From: UBA1014 sp964344035
GTDB taxonomy: Bacteria; SAR324; NAC60-12
DNA: 64,000 nucleotides
Assembly: GCA_964344035.1 (NCBI GenBank)
Contig: CAYFLK010000009.1
Location: forward strand, 22,242 to 86,241
Reading direction: 5' to 3'
In this document: positions 1 to 7,765 of the stretch, piece after piece
Layout: every line of letters starts with the position of its first letter
Numbering within the stretch: the first letter of the stretch is position 1
Position numbers and translations under genes: made by a program
The notes under the pieces: generated by a model
Databases searched by the model: none
Told to the model about the DNA's origin: nothing
The model's input: the letters and a program-made list of their open reading frames with translations, nothing else

Positions 1-999
1 TCAGGCGCCCGTCACCGTTTCGAGCAACCGATGCGGATTGTCAGCGAATACGATGTGCCCGGGAACGCCTGGTTTTTCAATGGGAATTCCCATCCGGATC
101 AAATGCCATATTCAGTGTTGATGGAAATAGCACTGCAGCCCTGCGGATTCATTTCAGCATATTCCGGAGCAATTCTGATGTACCCAGACTTGAACCTGCA
201 TTATCGTAACCTGGACGGCAACGGAACTTTGTTGAGCATTCCAGACTTAAAGGGATCGAAGATCACCGCGGAGATTGAACTGAAAAGCACTGTCGCATCC
301 GGAAACACTATCATTCAAACTCACCAGTTTCTGCTTAAGTGCGGAAGTGATCCATTTTACCGGGGTGATACGGTTTTCGGTTATTTCACTGATGAAGCAC
401 TCGAGAATCAGGTGGGCCTCGACGGAGGGAAAGAGGTCCATCCTTGGCTTGAACAACACCAGAACTTCAATGTGACCCGTTATGATCTGAAATCAGGAAT
501 AGCGCCTGAATTAACAGGACCAGACCAAGATATGCCGTATTGGAGAATATGCGTGGAAAAACTTGGCTTCCTGGATGAAATCCATGTTGTGGCGGATGGT
601 GGCGTTCATGGATGCGGATATGTGTATGGAGATAAAACCGTGATCCCGGATGACTGGTTTTTTCCATGCCATTTCCATCAGGACCCGGTAATGCCAGGAT
701 CGCTGGGTGTGGAAGCCATCATCCAGGCGCTACAGGCATTTGCAATCGACCAAAAGATGGAACAGTCCTTCAGAAACCCGCATTTCAAATGGGTGCTGGG
801 GAAAACAAAATGGAAATACCGTGGACAGATCATTCCCAGCACCAAGCTGATGCGACTGGAGGTGCACATAAAACAGGTCCTCCGCAACACGGAACAAGTG
901 ACCCTCAGCGCTGATGCCAGTCTCTGGCGGGATGAACTGAGAATTTATGAAATCAGTGACCTGACAATCGGCATAGAGGAATCCCTGAAACAATCATAG
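1..999 (+). CDS. PfaC-like polyunsaturated fatty acid synthase, C-terminal dehydratase region (partial)
   Basis: The reading frame is open to the left edge of the window with no stop, so this is the C-terminal part of a larger protein. The visible residues match the FabA-like hot-dog dehydratase region of PfaC/OrfC-type PUFA synthases: the run MPYSVLMEIALQPCGF, then RNLDGNGTL, then FYRGDTVFGYFT, and later HFHQDPVMPGSLGVEA, which is the FabA-type D-x-x-x-P-G active-site region. In the family these domains dehydrate 3-hydroxyacyl-ACP during anaerobic-type PUFA synthesis in the cytoplasm. The 3' end meets the convergent gene at 994-1386 with a 6-bp overlap. The rest of the synthase must lie to the left of the window, so whether the organism makes EPA, DHA or another product cannot be told from here. 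Confidence 0.8.
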   Translation, partial: SGARHRFEQPMRIVSEYDVPGNAWFFNGNSHPDQMPYSVLMEIALQPCGFISAYSGAILMYPDLNLHYRNLDGNGTLLSIPDLKGSKITAEIELKSTVASGNTIIQTHQFLLKCGSDPFYRGDTVFGYFTDEALENQVGLDGGKEVHPWLEQHQNFNVTRYDLKSGIAPELTGPDQDMPYWRICVEKLGFLDEIHVVADGGVHGCGYVYGDKTVIPDDWFFPCHFHQDPVMPGSLGVEAIIQALQAFAIDQKMEQSFRNPHFKWVLGKTKWKYRGQIIPSTKLMRLEVHIKQVLRNTEQVTLSADASLWRDELRIYEISDLTIGIEESLKQS

Positions 1000-1386
1000 T
1001 TCTTCGGGGGTGCCGGATTCCATCCCCCACACGGAGCGGATCAGCGGGTAGATATCATCCAGATCGACCACTAATTCCCGACCTTCTGGATCAATCGCAA
1101 TCGTCCTGCCATGCAGTTCCTCCATCGTTTCCCGTTCATAGGCAATCGTTCTCACCATGCAAATTTCACCATCCTCCAGTATTTGTGCCAGCTCTTTTTT
1201 AAACTTATGGATAGACCGCCCTTTGATCTCACCTCCATCTGAAATGATAAACCCCAACTTCCCGGAACGAATCCCTTTTTCTCCATAAAGGACTTCCAGG
1301 CCATACTTCTCACACAACTGCTCAAATCTCGCGGGGTCCTTTACTTTGAAATAACTGCTTCTTGATTTCTCGATAAAATCACGCAT
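994..1386 (-). CDS. Hypothetical protein, 130 aa, downstream of rplL
   Basis: An ATG-started frame of 130 codons, charged and soluble, with no signal peptide or membrane segment. I do not recognise the family. The C-terminal half contains a short beta-rich stretch around GRTIAIDPEGRELVVDLDD. It lies on the same strand as rplL, 262 bp downstream, in the position where rpoB is usually found, and its stop codon abuts the stop of the convergent PUFA synthase gene. Codon use looks like that of its neighbours. It could be co-transcribed with the ribosomal operon or have its own promoter; the sequence does not decide this. Confidence 0.5.
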   Translation of the reverse strand: MRDFIEKSRSSYFKVKDPARFEQLCEKYGLEVLYGEKGIRSGKLGFIISDGGEIKGRSIHKFKKELAQILEDGEICMVRTIAYERETMEELHGRTIAIDPEGRELVVDLDDIYPLIRSVWGMESGTPEEL

Positions 1387-1648
1387 TCTTGATGAAAGTC
1401 TTTAGCAAGTGGTATTGGCAACAGGCAGGTCACCCAACAGGAAAATACAGAATAAAAAATGTTTCCGGGTGTTTCAGGGGCATAAAAAGGCGCTCCCATT
1501 CCGGAATGCACGTATCAGCCCAGAATTGAAGGAAGCGGGACCAGGGAATCATGCTCGGCAGGTTGTGGGATCAACCGGCATTAGGGTCCGTGGGCGTCCA
1601 TCGTTTTTAGAGAGGATGGACACCAGGTTTTGTGTGTAAATTGCGGAT
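1387..1648. other. Gap between rplL and the hypothetical gene; no rpoB
   Basis: No convincing gene is visible here on either strand. On the minus strand it contains a 7-bp inverted repeat GTCCATC/GATGGAC (around 1596-1623) shortly after the rplL stop, without a following U-run, so it may be a processing or weak termination structure. In most bacteria the rplJL-rpoBC junction lies here. Confidence 0.4.
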
Positions 1649-2032
1649 TTACTTGACTTCAGCTTGCGCGCCTGCTTCTTCAAGCTTCTTCTTGATTTCT
1701 TCAGCTTCTTCCTGAGGAATTCCCTCCTTGACCGGTTTCGGACAGGATTCAACGAATTCCTTCGCCTCTTTCAATCCAAGCCCGGTGAGGGACCGGATCT
1801 CCTTGATCACATTAATCTTCTTCTCACCGAATGAAGTGAGGATGACATCAAACTCGGTCTTTTCCTCTACGGCCGCCTCAACCGCTCCCGCACCGGCGGC
1901 AGGCGCGGCAGCAACTGCCGCGGCAGCGCTAACCCCAAATTTCTCTTCCAGTTCCTTAACCATTTCCGACAGTTCCAAAACGGACATGTTGGCAATGAAA
2001 TCAATGACTTGTTCTTTGGTCACTTTTGCCAT
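1649..2032 (-). CDS. rplL: 50S ribosomal protein L7/L12
   Basis: A 127-aa acidic protein with the classic layout: an N-terminal dimerisation helix region (LELSEMVKELEEKFGV), an alanine-rich hinge at about residues 36-52, and a C-terminal domain ending with KEAKEFVESCPKPVKEGI. L7/L12 forms the flexible stalk of the 50S subunit and recruits translational GTPases. It is the last ribosomal gene of the secE-nusG-rplKAJL series, 116 bp after rplJ. L7/L12 is normally needed in several copies per ribosome and is usually co-regulated with L10. Confidence 0.97.
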   Translation of the reverse strand: MAKVTKEQVIDFIANMSVLELSEMVKELEEKFGVSAAAAVAAAPAAGAGAVEAAVEEKTEFDVILTSFGEKKINVIKEIRSLTGLGLKEAKEFVESCPKPVKEGIPQEEAEEIKKKLEEAGAQAEVK

Positions 2033-2148
2033 GACTTATTCTCTCTTTAGGTTATTCCTTTCAATCGGGAAAGGATGTGAAGGGGTTCAGGGCACATGCC
2101 GCGGAAACACCCGGATGCCCACAAAATGCAGGCTGTGTTGAAATGGTA

Positions 2149-2676
2149 TCAATTCTTGCTGTCTCCGATAGCGGACAGGGTCCTGACAAATTTTGCCGGA
2201 ACCTCGCTGAGTGTCCGCACAAGTTGAGTGGCCGGGGCCTGCAACATAAACAGCAGTTTCACCAGCAGTTCCTCTTTGCCTGGCAGATTCGACAGGGCCA
2301 CCACCTGTTCCTCAGTGAGCACAGATGTTTTTGCATCTCCCACCAGCACGCCCGCGTGTATCTTGAGATCCGGATTCCCAACAGCGGTTTTTACCAGCAC
2401 TTTAGCTGGTCCGATAGGATCACCCTCACTGTAGACAAGAGCCCGGGTATCGTTCAGCTGATCCTTGATCCCTTCATAAGGGGTTTCTTCCACAGCAAGC
2501 CGCGCTAGCGTGTTCTTGAGAACCTTCATGGTGGAGTCGGTTTCATGAAGTTTACGTCTCAGTTCCACCAGTTCGTTTGCCGCCAGTCCCCGGTAATCCA
2601 CAAGCACCCCGGAGGCGGCGCTATTGAAGATCCTGTTCAGCTCTCCTACCAGTTCTTCCTTTTGTAAACGATCCAT
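2149..2676 (-). CDS. rplJ: 50S ribosomal protein L10
   Basis: A 175-aa L10 protein with the typical N-terminal rRNA/L11-binding globular region (VDYRGLAANELVELRRKLHE, with KNTLARLAVEE) and a C-terminal helix that binds L7/L12 dimers. An upstream TTG at 2682 is also possible, but the ATG at 2676 sits 8 nt behind AGGA and is preferred. It follows rplA after a long, structured 214-bp leader, which fits known autogenous control of rplJL by the L10-L7/L12 complex. Confidence 0.96.
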   Translation of the reverse strand: MDRLQKEELVGELNRIFNSAASGVLVDYRGLAANELVELRRKLHETDSTMKVLKNTLARLAVEETPYEGIKDQLNDTRALVYSEGDPIGPAKVLVKTAVGNPDLKIHAGVLVGDAKTSVLTEEQVVALSNLPGKEELLVKLLFMLQAPATQLVRTLSEVPAKFVRTLSAIGDSKN

Positions 2677-2765
2677 CAGCAATTCCTAAACAAACGTGTA
2701 ATCAGGCACAGGGCTTTGCCCTGCAAAGCAAGCCCGAATAAATAATTCTGATTGACGAAGAGAGT

Positions 2766-2798
2766 ACATGCTCCACGATGCCCGGCATCGTGGAATGT
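2766..2798 (-). promoter_or_regulatory. Hairpin in the rplJ leader (candidate L10 regulatory structure)
   Basis: Between rplA and rplJ lies a strong inverted repeat: TCCACGATG at 2772-2780 pairs with CATCGTGGA at 2786-2794, and is extended by ACAT/ATGT at 2766-2769 and 2795-2798. It lies about 90 nt upstream of the rplJ start in a non-coding leader. Translation control of rplJL by L10 binding to a structured leader is established in several bacteria. That this hairpin is the L10 site is inference from its position. Confidence 0.45.
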
Positions 2799-2890
2799 AA
2801 GCAAGGGAGGATGCTGCCTCAACAGGGTTTCGATTTAAGCCCAAGGGGGGCCCCTGTGGTCTTCGACAACCGTATCAGGTCAGTAATGTT

Positions 2891-3583
2891 TCACGACGCG
2901 GTCTGCGGGTCAACCTTGAGCCCCGGGCCCATGGTTGAACTGAGACTGCAATAGCGCAGGTACACTCCTTTTGAAGTGGAGGGTTTAAGCCGATTCACGG
3001 CATCTATGAAGGAAGCTATATTTTCATACAGCTTCTCGGAATCAAAGGAAATCTTCCCCACCGGCGCATGCAGGTTGGCTTGTTTGTCAACCCGGAATTC
3101 AACCTGTCCGGATTTGATCGTTTTAATCAGCGGGGCGAGTTCGAAGGTCACTGTTCCAACCTTCGGATTGGGCATAAGTCCCCGGGGGCCGAGGATCTTT
3201 CCGATTCTGCCCACCACGCTCATCATGTCCGGGGTGGCGACCACCCGGTCAAATTCCAGCCATCCTTCCTTTATTTTTTTGGAAAAATCTTCTCCTCCAA
3301 CAAAATCCGCACCGGCTTCCTGGGCTTCAAGGATTTTTTCTCCTTTTGCAAACGCAAGCACCCTGACTTCCTTACCCAGCCCATGAGGGAGGGAACATGT
3401 GCCGCGGACCATCTGGTCTGCCTTGCGAGGATCAACCCCGAGTTTCAAGGCAACTTCAACGGTTTCATTAAACTTGGTCGCCTTTACGGACTTAAGCAGG
3501 TCAATCGCCTCGTTGAGAGGATGGATTTTGTCCCGGTCCAGTTTGCTGTTGATCAGTTTGGTGCGTTTGGATGTTCTTGTCAT
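2891..3583 (-). CDS. rplA: 50S ribosomal protein L1
   Basis: A 230-aa protein of normal length with clear L1 signatures: FNETVEVALKLGVDPRKADQ near the N-terminus, DMMSVVGRIGKILGPRGLMPNPK in the central domain, and STSKGVYLRYCSLSSTMGPG at the C-terminus. L1 binds 23S rRNA at the mobile stalk by the E site and represses its own operon in many bacteria. It starts 9 bp after rplK, so the two are clearly co-transcribed. Confidence 0.97.
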   Translation of the reverse strand: MTRTSKRTKLINSKLDRDKIHPLNEAIDLLKSVKATKFNETVEVALKLGVDPRKADQMVRGTCSLPHGLGKEVRVLAFAKGEKILEAQEAGADFVGGEDFSKKIKEGWLEFDRVVATPDMMSVVGRIGKILGPRGLMPNPKVGTVTFELAPLIKTIKSGQVEFRVDKQANLHAPVGKISFDSEKLYENIASFIDAVNRLKPSTSKGVYLRYCSLSSTMGPGLKVDPQTAS

Positions 3584-3592
3584 TTCTTCTCC

Positions 3593-4018
3593 TTACACTC
3601 CTTCCACCAGCACCCCCATGCTGCGGGCGGTTCCTGCAACCGTACGCATGGCGGCTTCAATGTCATAACAGTTCAAATCCGGCATTTTCAAGGCCGCGAT
3701 CTCCTTAACCTGCTCGCGGGAAATTGTCCCCACTTTTGTGGTGTTAGGAGTCGAGGACCCTTTTTCCAGTTTCAGAGCTTTCTTGATCAAAACCGGAACA
3801 GGAGGGGTCTTGGTGATGAAACTGAAAGACCGGTCCTTGTATACAGTAATCACTACCGGAATGATGGTGTCCTGCCCCTGAGTCTGCGCGTTGAATGTTT
3901 TGCAAAACTCCATGATGTTCACCCCGTGCTGCCCAAGTGCGGGGCCAATCGGAGGAGAAGGGTTTGCCTGTCCCGCCGGCACTTGAAGCCGGATAGTGGT
4001 TGTAATTTCCTTGGCCAT
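3593..4018 (-). CDS. rplK: 50S ribosomal protein L11
   Basis: A 141-aa protein with the proline-rich N-terminal thiostrepton-binding region (PAGQANPSPPIGPALGQHGV) and the C-terminal rRNA-binding domain with TVAGTARSMGV. L11 binds the GTPase-associated centre of 23S rRNA and is needed for RelA activation in organisms that have it. It sits 3 bp after nusG and 9 bp before rplA in the conserved order. Confidence 0.97.
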   Translation of the reverse strand: MAKEITTTIRLQVPAGQANPSPPIGPALGQHGVNIMEFCKTFNAQTQGQDTIIPVVITVYKDRSFSFITKTPPVPVLIKKALKLEKGSSTPNTTKVGTISREQVKEIAALKMPDLNCYDIEAAMRTVAGTARSMGVLVEGV

Positions 4019-4021
4019 GTC

Positions 4022-4654
4022 TCAAACGTATTTCACTTTGTCGAATTCAACTTCAACCGGGGTGGGTCTGCCGAAAATACTGACAAGAACTTTCAGGCGT
4101 TTCCGCTCCGGATTGATTTCATCGATCACCCCGTTAAAGTTATTGAACGGTCCCTCGGTGATCATTACTTTTTGACCGATTTGATACTCGTCCACCGAAG
4201 CAGATTGCTGAAAACCCTCGCTGATCTGATTACGGATATCATTCAGTTCCTTTTCGTCAAGCGGCAGTGGATCCCTTTGTGTGCCACCAACGAAGCCGGA
4301 TACGCGGTTGGTGTTCATCAGTAGATGCCAGAGTTCCGGACGCAGTTCCATGCGGATAAGCAGATATCCCGGAAAATATTTTTGGTTGATTTTTCGTTTC
4401 TTTCCGCCTTTGGTTTTGATCACATCTTCCGCGGGAATGAAAATTTCGTCCACAAGGTGTTCCAACTGCTCAATCCGCAATTTCTCCCGGATGGTTTTTT
4501 CCACCCGCTGTTCATACCCGGCATATGCTTGCAGGATGTACCACTTGGCGTTCGGGTTTTGCGGCTTCGGAGGCGGTTCCGTATCCACTACATCAGCAGC
4601 TTTGGGCGCCTCCTCCACAGACGTCATTTCCATTTCTTCTTTTTCCACCGACAT
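4022..4654 (-). CDS. nusG: Transcription termination/antitermination protein NusG
   Basis: A 210-aa NusG with an N-terminal NGN domain (WYILQAYAGYEQRVEKTI, then PGYLLIRMEL and VSGFVGG) and a C-terminal KOW domain (GQKVMITEGPFNNFNGVIDEI). It has an extra acidic and proline-rich N-terminal extension of about 35 residues before the NGN domain, which is a little longer than usual. NusG couples RNA polymerase to ribosomes or Rho. It lies 7 bp behind secE and 3 bp before rplK. Confidence 0.97.
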   Translation of the reverse strand: MSVEKEEMEMTSVEEAPKAADVVDTEPPPKPQNPNAKWYILQAYAGYEQRVEKTIREKLRIEQLEHLVDEIFIPAEDVIKTKGGKKRKINQKYFPGYLLIRMELRPELWHLLMNTNRVSGFVGGTQRDPLPLDEKELNDIRNQISEGFQQSASVDEYQIGQKVMITEGPFNNFNGVIDEINPERKRLKVLVSIFGRPTPVEVEFDKVKYV

Positions 4655-4661
4655 TACCGGG

Positions 4662-4850
4662 TCACCCTGAAATAACCACCTTCATCACATTCGCCAGAAT
4701 CTGGTCAGCAATCCCCAGATATACTGCAATCACCAGCGAAACACTAAGCACTACCGAGGTTGAACGGATCGTTGCTTCCCTGGTCGGCCATTGCACACGC
4801 TTGAATTCCGTGCGCACATCCTCCAAAAACTGTTTGATCCTTTTGAACAT
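4662..4850 (-). CDS. secE: Preprotein translocase subunit SecE
   Basis: A 62-aa single-span SecE: a short amphipathic N-terminal helix with the conserved FLEDVRTEFKRVQWPTREA segment, followed by one transmembrane helix (VVLSVSLVIAVYLGIADQIL). SecE clamps SecY in the inner-membrane translocon. It lies between tRNA-Trp and nusG, the usual position. Confidence 0.95.
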   Translation of the reverse strand: MFKRIKQFLEDVRTEFKRVQWPTREATIRSTSVVLSVSLVIAVYLGIADQILANVMKVVISG

Positions 4851-4904
4851 AAAACGTGTTTCCTTATTCCGCTCACAGACAAACCCTACTTCCCGCCTGC
4901 ACGG

Positions 4905-4980
4905 TGGCAGGACAGACAGGGATCGAACCTGCGACCTTCGGTTTTGGAGACCGATGCTCTACCAACTGAGCTACTGTCCT
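4905..4980 (-). tRNA. tRNA-Trp (CCA anticodon)
   Basis: Read on the minus strand this folds as a 76-nt cloverleaf with a 7-bp acceptor AGGACAG/CTGTCCT, a TTCGATCC T-loop and an encoded CCA end. The anticodon loop reads TCTCCAAAA with anticodon CCA. It lies between rpmG and secE, a common place for tRNA-Trp. Confidence 0.96.
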
Positions 4981-5011
4981 GTCTGATGGCTCGAACTGTT
5001 GCCGGCCTGAT

Positions 5012-5161
5012 TTATTTGGCTTCCTTGTGAAGAGTGTGCCGGCGGTCCCAGCGGCAGTACTTGCGCACCTTCATCCGCTCGGTTTTCAACTTCTTGTTTC
5101 TGGAAGCAGTATAGTTGCGTCGTTTGCACTCAGTGCATTCAAGCTGAATAGTATCTCGCAT
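5012..5161 (-). CDS. rpmG: 50S ribosomal protein L33 (49 aa)
   Basis: A 49-codon gene between tRNA-Thr(GGT) and tRNA-Trp. The protein begins MRDTIQLECTECKRRNYT and ends RKYCRWDRRHTLHKEAK. This is the L33 pattern with two CxxC-type pairs, of which the second is degenerate (C..W), so zinc binding is probably lost, as in many L33 proteins. L33 lies near the E site of the 50S subunit. Placement just upstream of secE is seen in many bacteria. Confidence 0.93.
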   Translation of the reverse strand: MRDTIQLECTECKRRNYTASRNKKLKTERMKVRKYCRWDRRHTLHKEAK

Positions 5162-5189
5162 CCGCTGCCTTCGGCACGGGGTATAAAAT

Positions 5190-5264
5190 TGGAGCCTAGG
5201 AGCAGGATTGAACTGCCGACCTCTTCCTTACCAAGGAAACGCTCTACCACTGAGCTACCTAGGC
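5190..5264 (-). tRNA. tRNA-Thr (GGT anticodon)
   Basis: A 75-nt cloverleaf on the minus strand with acceptor GCCTAGG/CCTAGGC, D-arm AGCTCAGTGGTAGAGC, anticodon loop TTGGTAA (anticodon GGT), T-loop TTCAATC and encoded CCA. It is the third gene of the tRNA cluster that leads into rpmG-tRNA-Trp-secE. Confidence 0.95.
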
Positions 5265-5288
5265 CTGATCAGGATTCTCCTTCGTACA

Positions 5289-5374
5289 TGGTGGGGAGAG
5301 AAGGATTCGAACCTTCGAAGGCTTCAGCCGTCAGATTTACAGTCTGATCCCGTTGACCACTTGGGTATCTCCCC
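5289..5374 (-). tRNA. tRNA-Tyr (GTA anticodon)
   Basis: An 86-nt class II tRNA on the minus strand with acceptor GGGGAGA/TCTCCCC, anticodon GTA in loop CTGTAAA, a long variable arm, the TTCGAATC T-loop and encoded CCA. It lies between two threonine tRNAs, as in the classic thr-tyr-(gly)-thr cluster, but the glycine tRNA is absent here. Confidence 0.96.
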
Positions 5375-5379
5375 CCAGC

Positions 5380-5455
5380 TGGAGCTGGCAATGGGACTCG
5401 AACCCGCAACCTGCTGATTACAAATCAGCTGCTCTACCAATTGAGCTATGCCAGC
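5380..5455 (-). tRNA. tRNA-Thr (TGT anticodon)
   Basis: A 76-nt cloverleaf on the minus strand with acceptor GCTGGCA/TGCCAGC, D-arm AGCTCAATTGGTAGAGC, anticodon loop TTTGTAA (anticodon TGT), T-loop TTCGAGTC and CCA end. It is the first gene of the tRNA-ribosomal operon, 16 nt after the -10 box of its promoter. Confidence 0.96.
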
Positions 5456-5470
5456 AAAGGGCAAACTATA

Positions 5471-5500
5471 TATATAGCGTTAATTCACCTGGTTTGTCAA
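5471..5500 (-). promoter_or_regulatory. Sigma-70 type promoter of the tRNA-secE-nusG-rpl operon
   Basis: On the minus strand TTGACA (5495-5500) is followed by an 18-nt spacer and TATATA (5471-5476). Transcription would begin just before tRNA-Thr(TGT). A consensus -35 box fits a strong stable-RNA promoter. Confidence 0.75.
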
Positions 5501-5548
5501 TTTTTTTCTACCACGCAGTTCCAGCCGGAAACAACTCCACGGGTTTGC

Positions 5549-6832
5549 TCAGGCAACGGCGCGCACCGGTTCAGTATTTTCGGTGTTTTCGTATATTGGA
5601 AGCCTAATCTTGTGATCATCACTGAACTGGTAATCCTGAAAAACGTGTTGTGCACTCAACAGTTGAAAACTGCCGTCCTCAAGGCGATTGGTTGTGTCTT
5701 TCAACCGGTAAACATAGTGTCCGCAGGTCCAGATTTTATAATTGCGGAAATGGGTGCAGAGGCAGACTTTATCGACGACACTCAAATTTTCTGGATGGTT
5801 TTCCAGTTCCCGGTAATAAGCTTCCACATATGCGCAGTGGCCATCCTTATCCAGCACGTAACCGAAAGCTTCACAATTCGGGCGGATGCCACTGCCGATT
5901 CCAGGGGAATACCGTAGCATTCGCATCGGATACCCAGTGGGTGAGAGAGTATTCACCACCACGTCCTCGGGTTCAGACTGCAGGTATCCTTGTTTTGCTT
6001 TTTCAGGAAGCCCGCATTCTTCGGTAACAGTGAACCGGGTTGCCACCTGCACTGCTCTTGCACCCATTTCAAGGTATTCCACCGCATCCGATCCGGTAAA
6101 GATCCCGCCCGCGGGAATTACCGGTATGTCCAGTCCGTTTTCCTCAAGAAAGCGTAGTATTTCGGCAACAATGTCTTTCAACTCATATTCCGCCCAGTCA
6201 AGCCCAAACCCCAGATGCCCTCCGGCTAGCGGTCCTTCGACCACAACAAAATCAGGTAATCTGCCGGTTTTCGCAGCACGCTTCAGGAATGGACGCAGAG
6301 CCCGGATAGATGAAACAATGATCCCAAGTTGTGCATCATGAAACCGCGGGTGATCTTTCATCAGTTCAAATGAGCTCAGATGCAGACCCGCGCTGAGGGT
6401 AATTCCGTCTATGCCTGCATCCAAAGCAGCGAGAAGCCGCACCTGCAAGGTTTCCCGGGGTTTGTTCATAGACAGTTTTTCCATGCAGTTGACGAACACC
6501 GCGCCCTCCCCCCGCTTGGCTTCCATGGTTTTGCCGACATGGATCCGCTGCGCTTCAGCGAGTTGATCCAAGTCGAAATGCACGGTGGTTTTATTAGCAC
6601 TGCCGACGTTTTTTTTATGCGTCTTCAGTTTCTCCTTGACATATTTCGTCTGATAGCGACGATCAGTGATTGTAGGGGACATCGCGTCGGAAATGTGTCC
6701 TATCCCGCCGAGCCGGGCGGCTTCCAGGGCCAGTTCCGTGGTTGAAATATCAACCCCCATCCCTCCAATCATAATCGGTACATATTTTTTCCCACTCAGG
6801 GTAAGCCTGAAATCGTCAACCTTACTGCTCAT
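5549..6832 (-). CDS. Nitronate monooxygenase / 2-nitropropane dioxygenase family flavoprotein
   Basis: A 427-aa FMN-dependent TIM-barrel protein. Visible signatures are IGGMGVDIST (residues 22-31), the AGGHLG motif (203-208), PAGGIFTG (240-247) and GARAVQVATRF (257-267), which bind FMN phosphate in this family. The C-terminal about 120 residues, with several cysteines and histidines (KVCLCTHFRN, WTCGHY), go beyond the minimal NMO fold. Family members oxidise nitronates or act as enoyl reductases; the trans-acting PfaD reductase of PUFA synthesis belongs to the same superfamily. With a PfaC-like gene 5 kb away, a link to PUFA synthesis is possible but not shown; the length and motifs are closer to stand-alone NMO proteins. 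Confidence 0.7.
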   Translation of the reverse strand: MSSKVDDFRLTLSGKKYVPIMIGGMGVDISTTELALEAARLGGIGHISDAMSPTITDRRYQTKYVKEKLKTHKKNVGSANKTTVHFDLDQLAEAQRIHVGKTMEAKRGEGAVFVNCMEKLSMNKPRETLQVRLLAALDAGIDGITLSAGLHLSSFELMKDHPRFHDAQLGIIVSSIRALRPFLKRAAKTGRLPDFVVVEGPLAGGHLGFGLDWAEYELKDIVAEILRFLEENGLDIPVIPAGGIFTGSDAVEYLEMGARAVQVATRFTVTEECGLPEKAKQGYLQSEPEDVVVNTLSPTGYPMRMLRYSPGIGSGIRPNCEAFGYVLDKDGHCAYVEAYYRELENHPENLSVVDKVCLCTHFRNYKIWTCGHYVYRLKDTTNRLEDGSFQLLSAQHVFQDYQFSDDHKIRLPIYENTENTEPVRAVA

Positions 6833-6982
6833 GCAAAAGACCGTGTGCGTTTTCTAGATTTTATCCTGCATGAAAAAAATACCCCTAAACTCTCTTTTTC
6901 TGCATTTATCGAAATTTAACACTTCCAATCTAAAGAACTAAAGATATATATCAGTTTTTCCATTATTCCGTTTGGACACTTT

Positions 6983-7765
6983 TCAATTGGCCATTATTGA
7001 GTAACCGCAATCGACATATATGACCTGCCCGGTGATTGCCGAGGACATGTCGCTGCAAAGGAAGGCCGCGGTTTTGCCGACTTCCTCCTGGGTTGCAGTG
7101 CGTTTCAGCGCTGAATGTTCTCCGGCCACCCGCAGCATTTCCGAAAAATTCCTGATGCCTGATGCGGAAAGCGTCCGGATCGCACCCGCGGATATCACAT
7201 TCGCACGAATGTTGTCCGGACCAAGTTCCCGTGCCAGATACCGCACAGAGGATTCCAGCGCCGCTTTTGCCGGACCCATCACATGATAATTCGGTACTGC
7301 AAGGACAGAACCGATGAAACTGATAGTGATGATGCTCCCTCCTCCCCGTGCTTTCATCATTGGGATGATCCCTGATGTCAAAGGCAGCAGAGAATAAGCG
7401 CTGATCAAATGCGCCCTGGAAAAACCATCCCAGGAGGTCTGGGAAAAAGGGACCTGCAAATCCTTCTGATCAGCAAACGCCAGGCTGTGAACAAGAAAAT
7501 CGATGCCGTCCCATTCATGCTGTAGAGCGGTCATCAAGTTTTCAATGGAATCGGCTTCAGCAACGTCACATTCATGAATAAAGGTCGCGCCGACATGTTC
7601 CCCTAATTTACGCACATTCGCTTCGAATCGTCCCTTGGGGTCATGCAGGTAGGTCAACCCCAGTTCTGCACCCTGCAGTTGCAGTTGTTCGGCAATCGCC
7701 CAGGCGATGCTGCGTTGATTGCCAACTCCAAGAATCAATCCTCTCTTACCTGTTAAATCATTCAT
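6983..7765 (-). CDS. fabI: Enoyl-[acyl-carrier-protein] reductase FabI
   Basis: A 260-aa short-chain dehydrogenase of the FabI class. The start MNDLTGKRGLILGVGNQRSIAWAIA carries the FabI NAD-binding glycine motif, and NYHVMGPAKAALE carries the Y-x6-K catalytic pair. It performs the last reduction of each fatty acid elongation cycle, using NADH. The ATG at 7765 aligns with family starts; longer starts would run further into psd. The 5' end overlaps the psd stop by 8 bp, so fabI is translationally coupled to psd and co-transcribed with ftsH-psd. Confidence 0.94.
   Translation of the reverse strand: MNDLTGKRGLILGVGNQRSIAWAIAEQLQLQGAELGLTYLHDPKGRFEANVRKLGEHVGATFIHECDVAEADSIENLMTALQHEWDGIDFLVHSLAFADQKDLQVPFSQTSWDGFSRAHLISAYSLLPLTSGIIPMMKARGGGSIITISFIGSVLAVPNYHVMGPAKAALESSVRYLARELGPDNIRANVISAGAIRTLSASGIRNFSEMLRVAGEHSALKRTATQEEVGKTAAFLCSDMSSAITGQVIYVDCGYSIMAN

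Noticed and set aside
1409..1639. 76-codon frame on the plus strand between rplL and the hypothetical gene
   Set aside because: There is no ribosome-binding site, and the basic, low-complexity product looks like chance.
3068..4324. 418-codon open frame on the plus strand
   Set aside because: It lies opposite rplA, rplK and nusG and has no family resemblance; it is a shadow of those genes.
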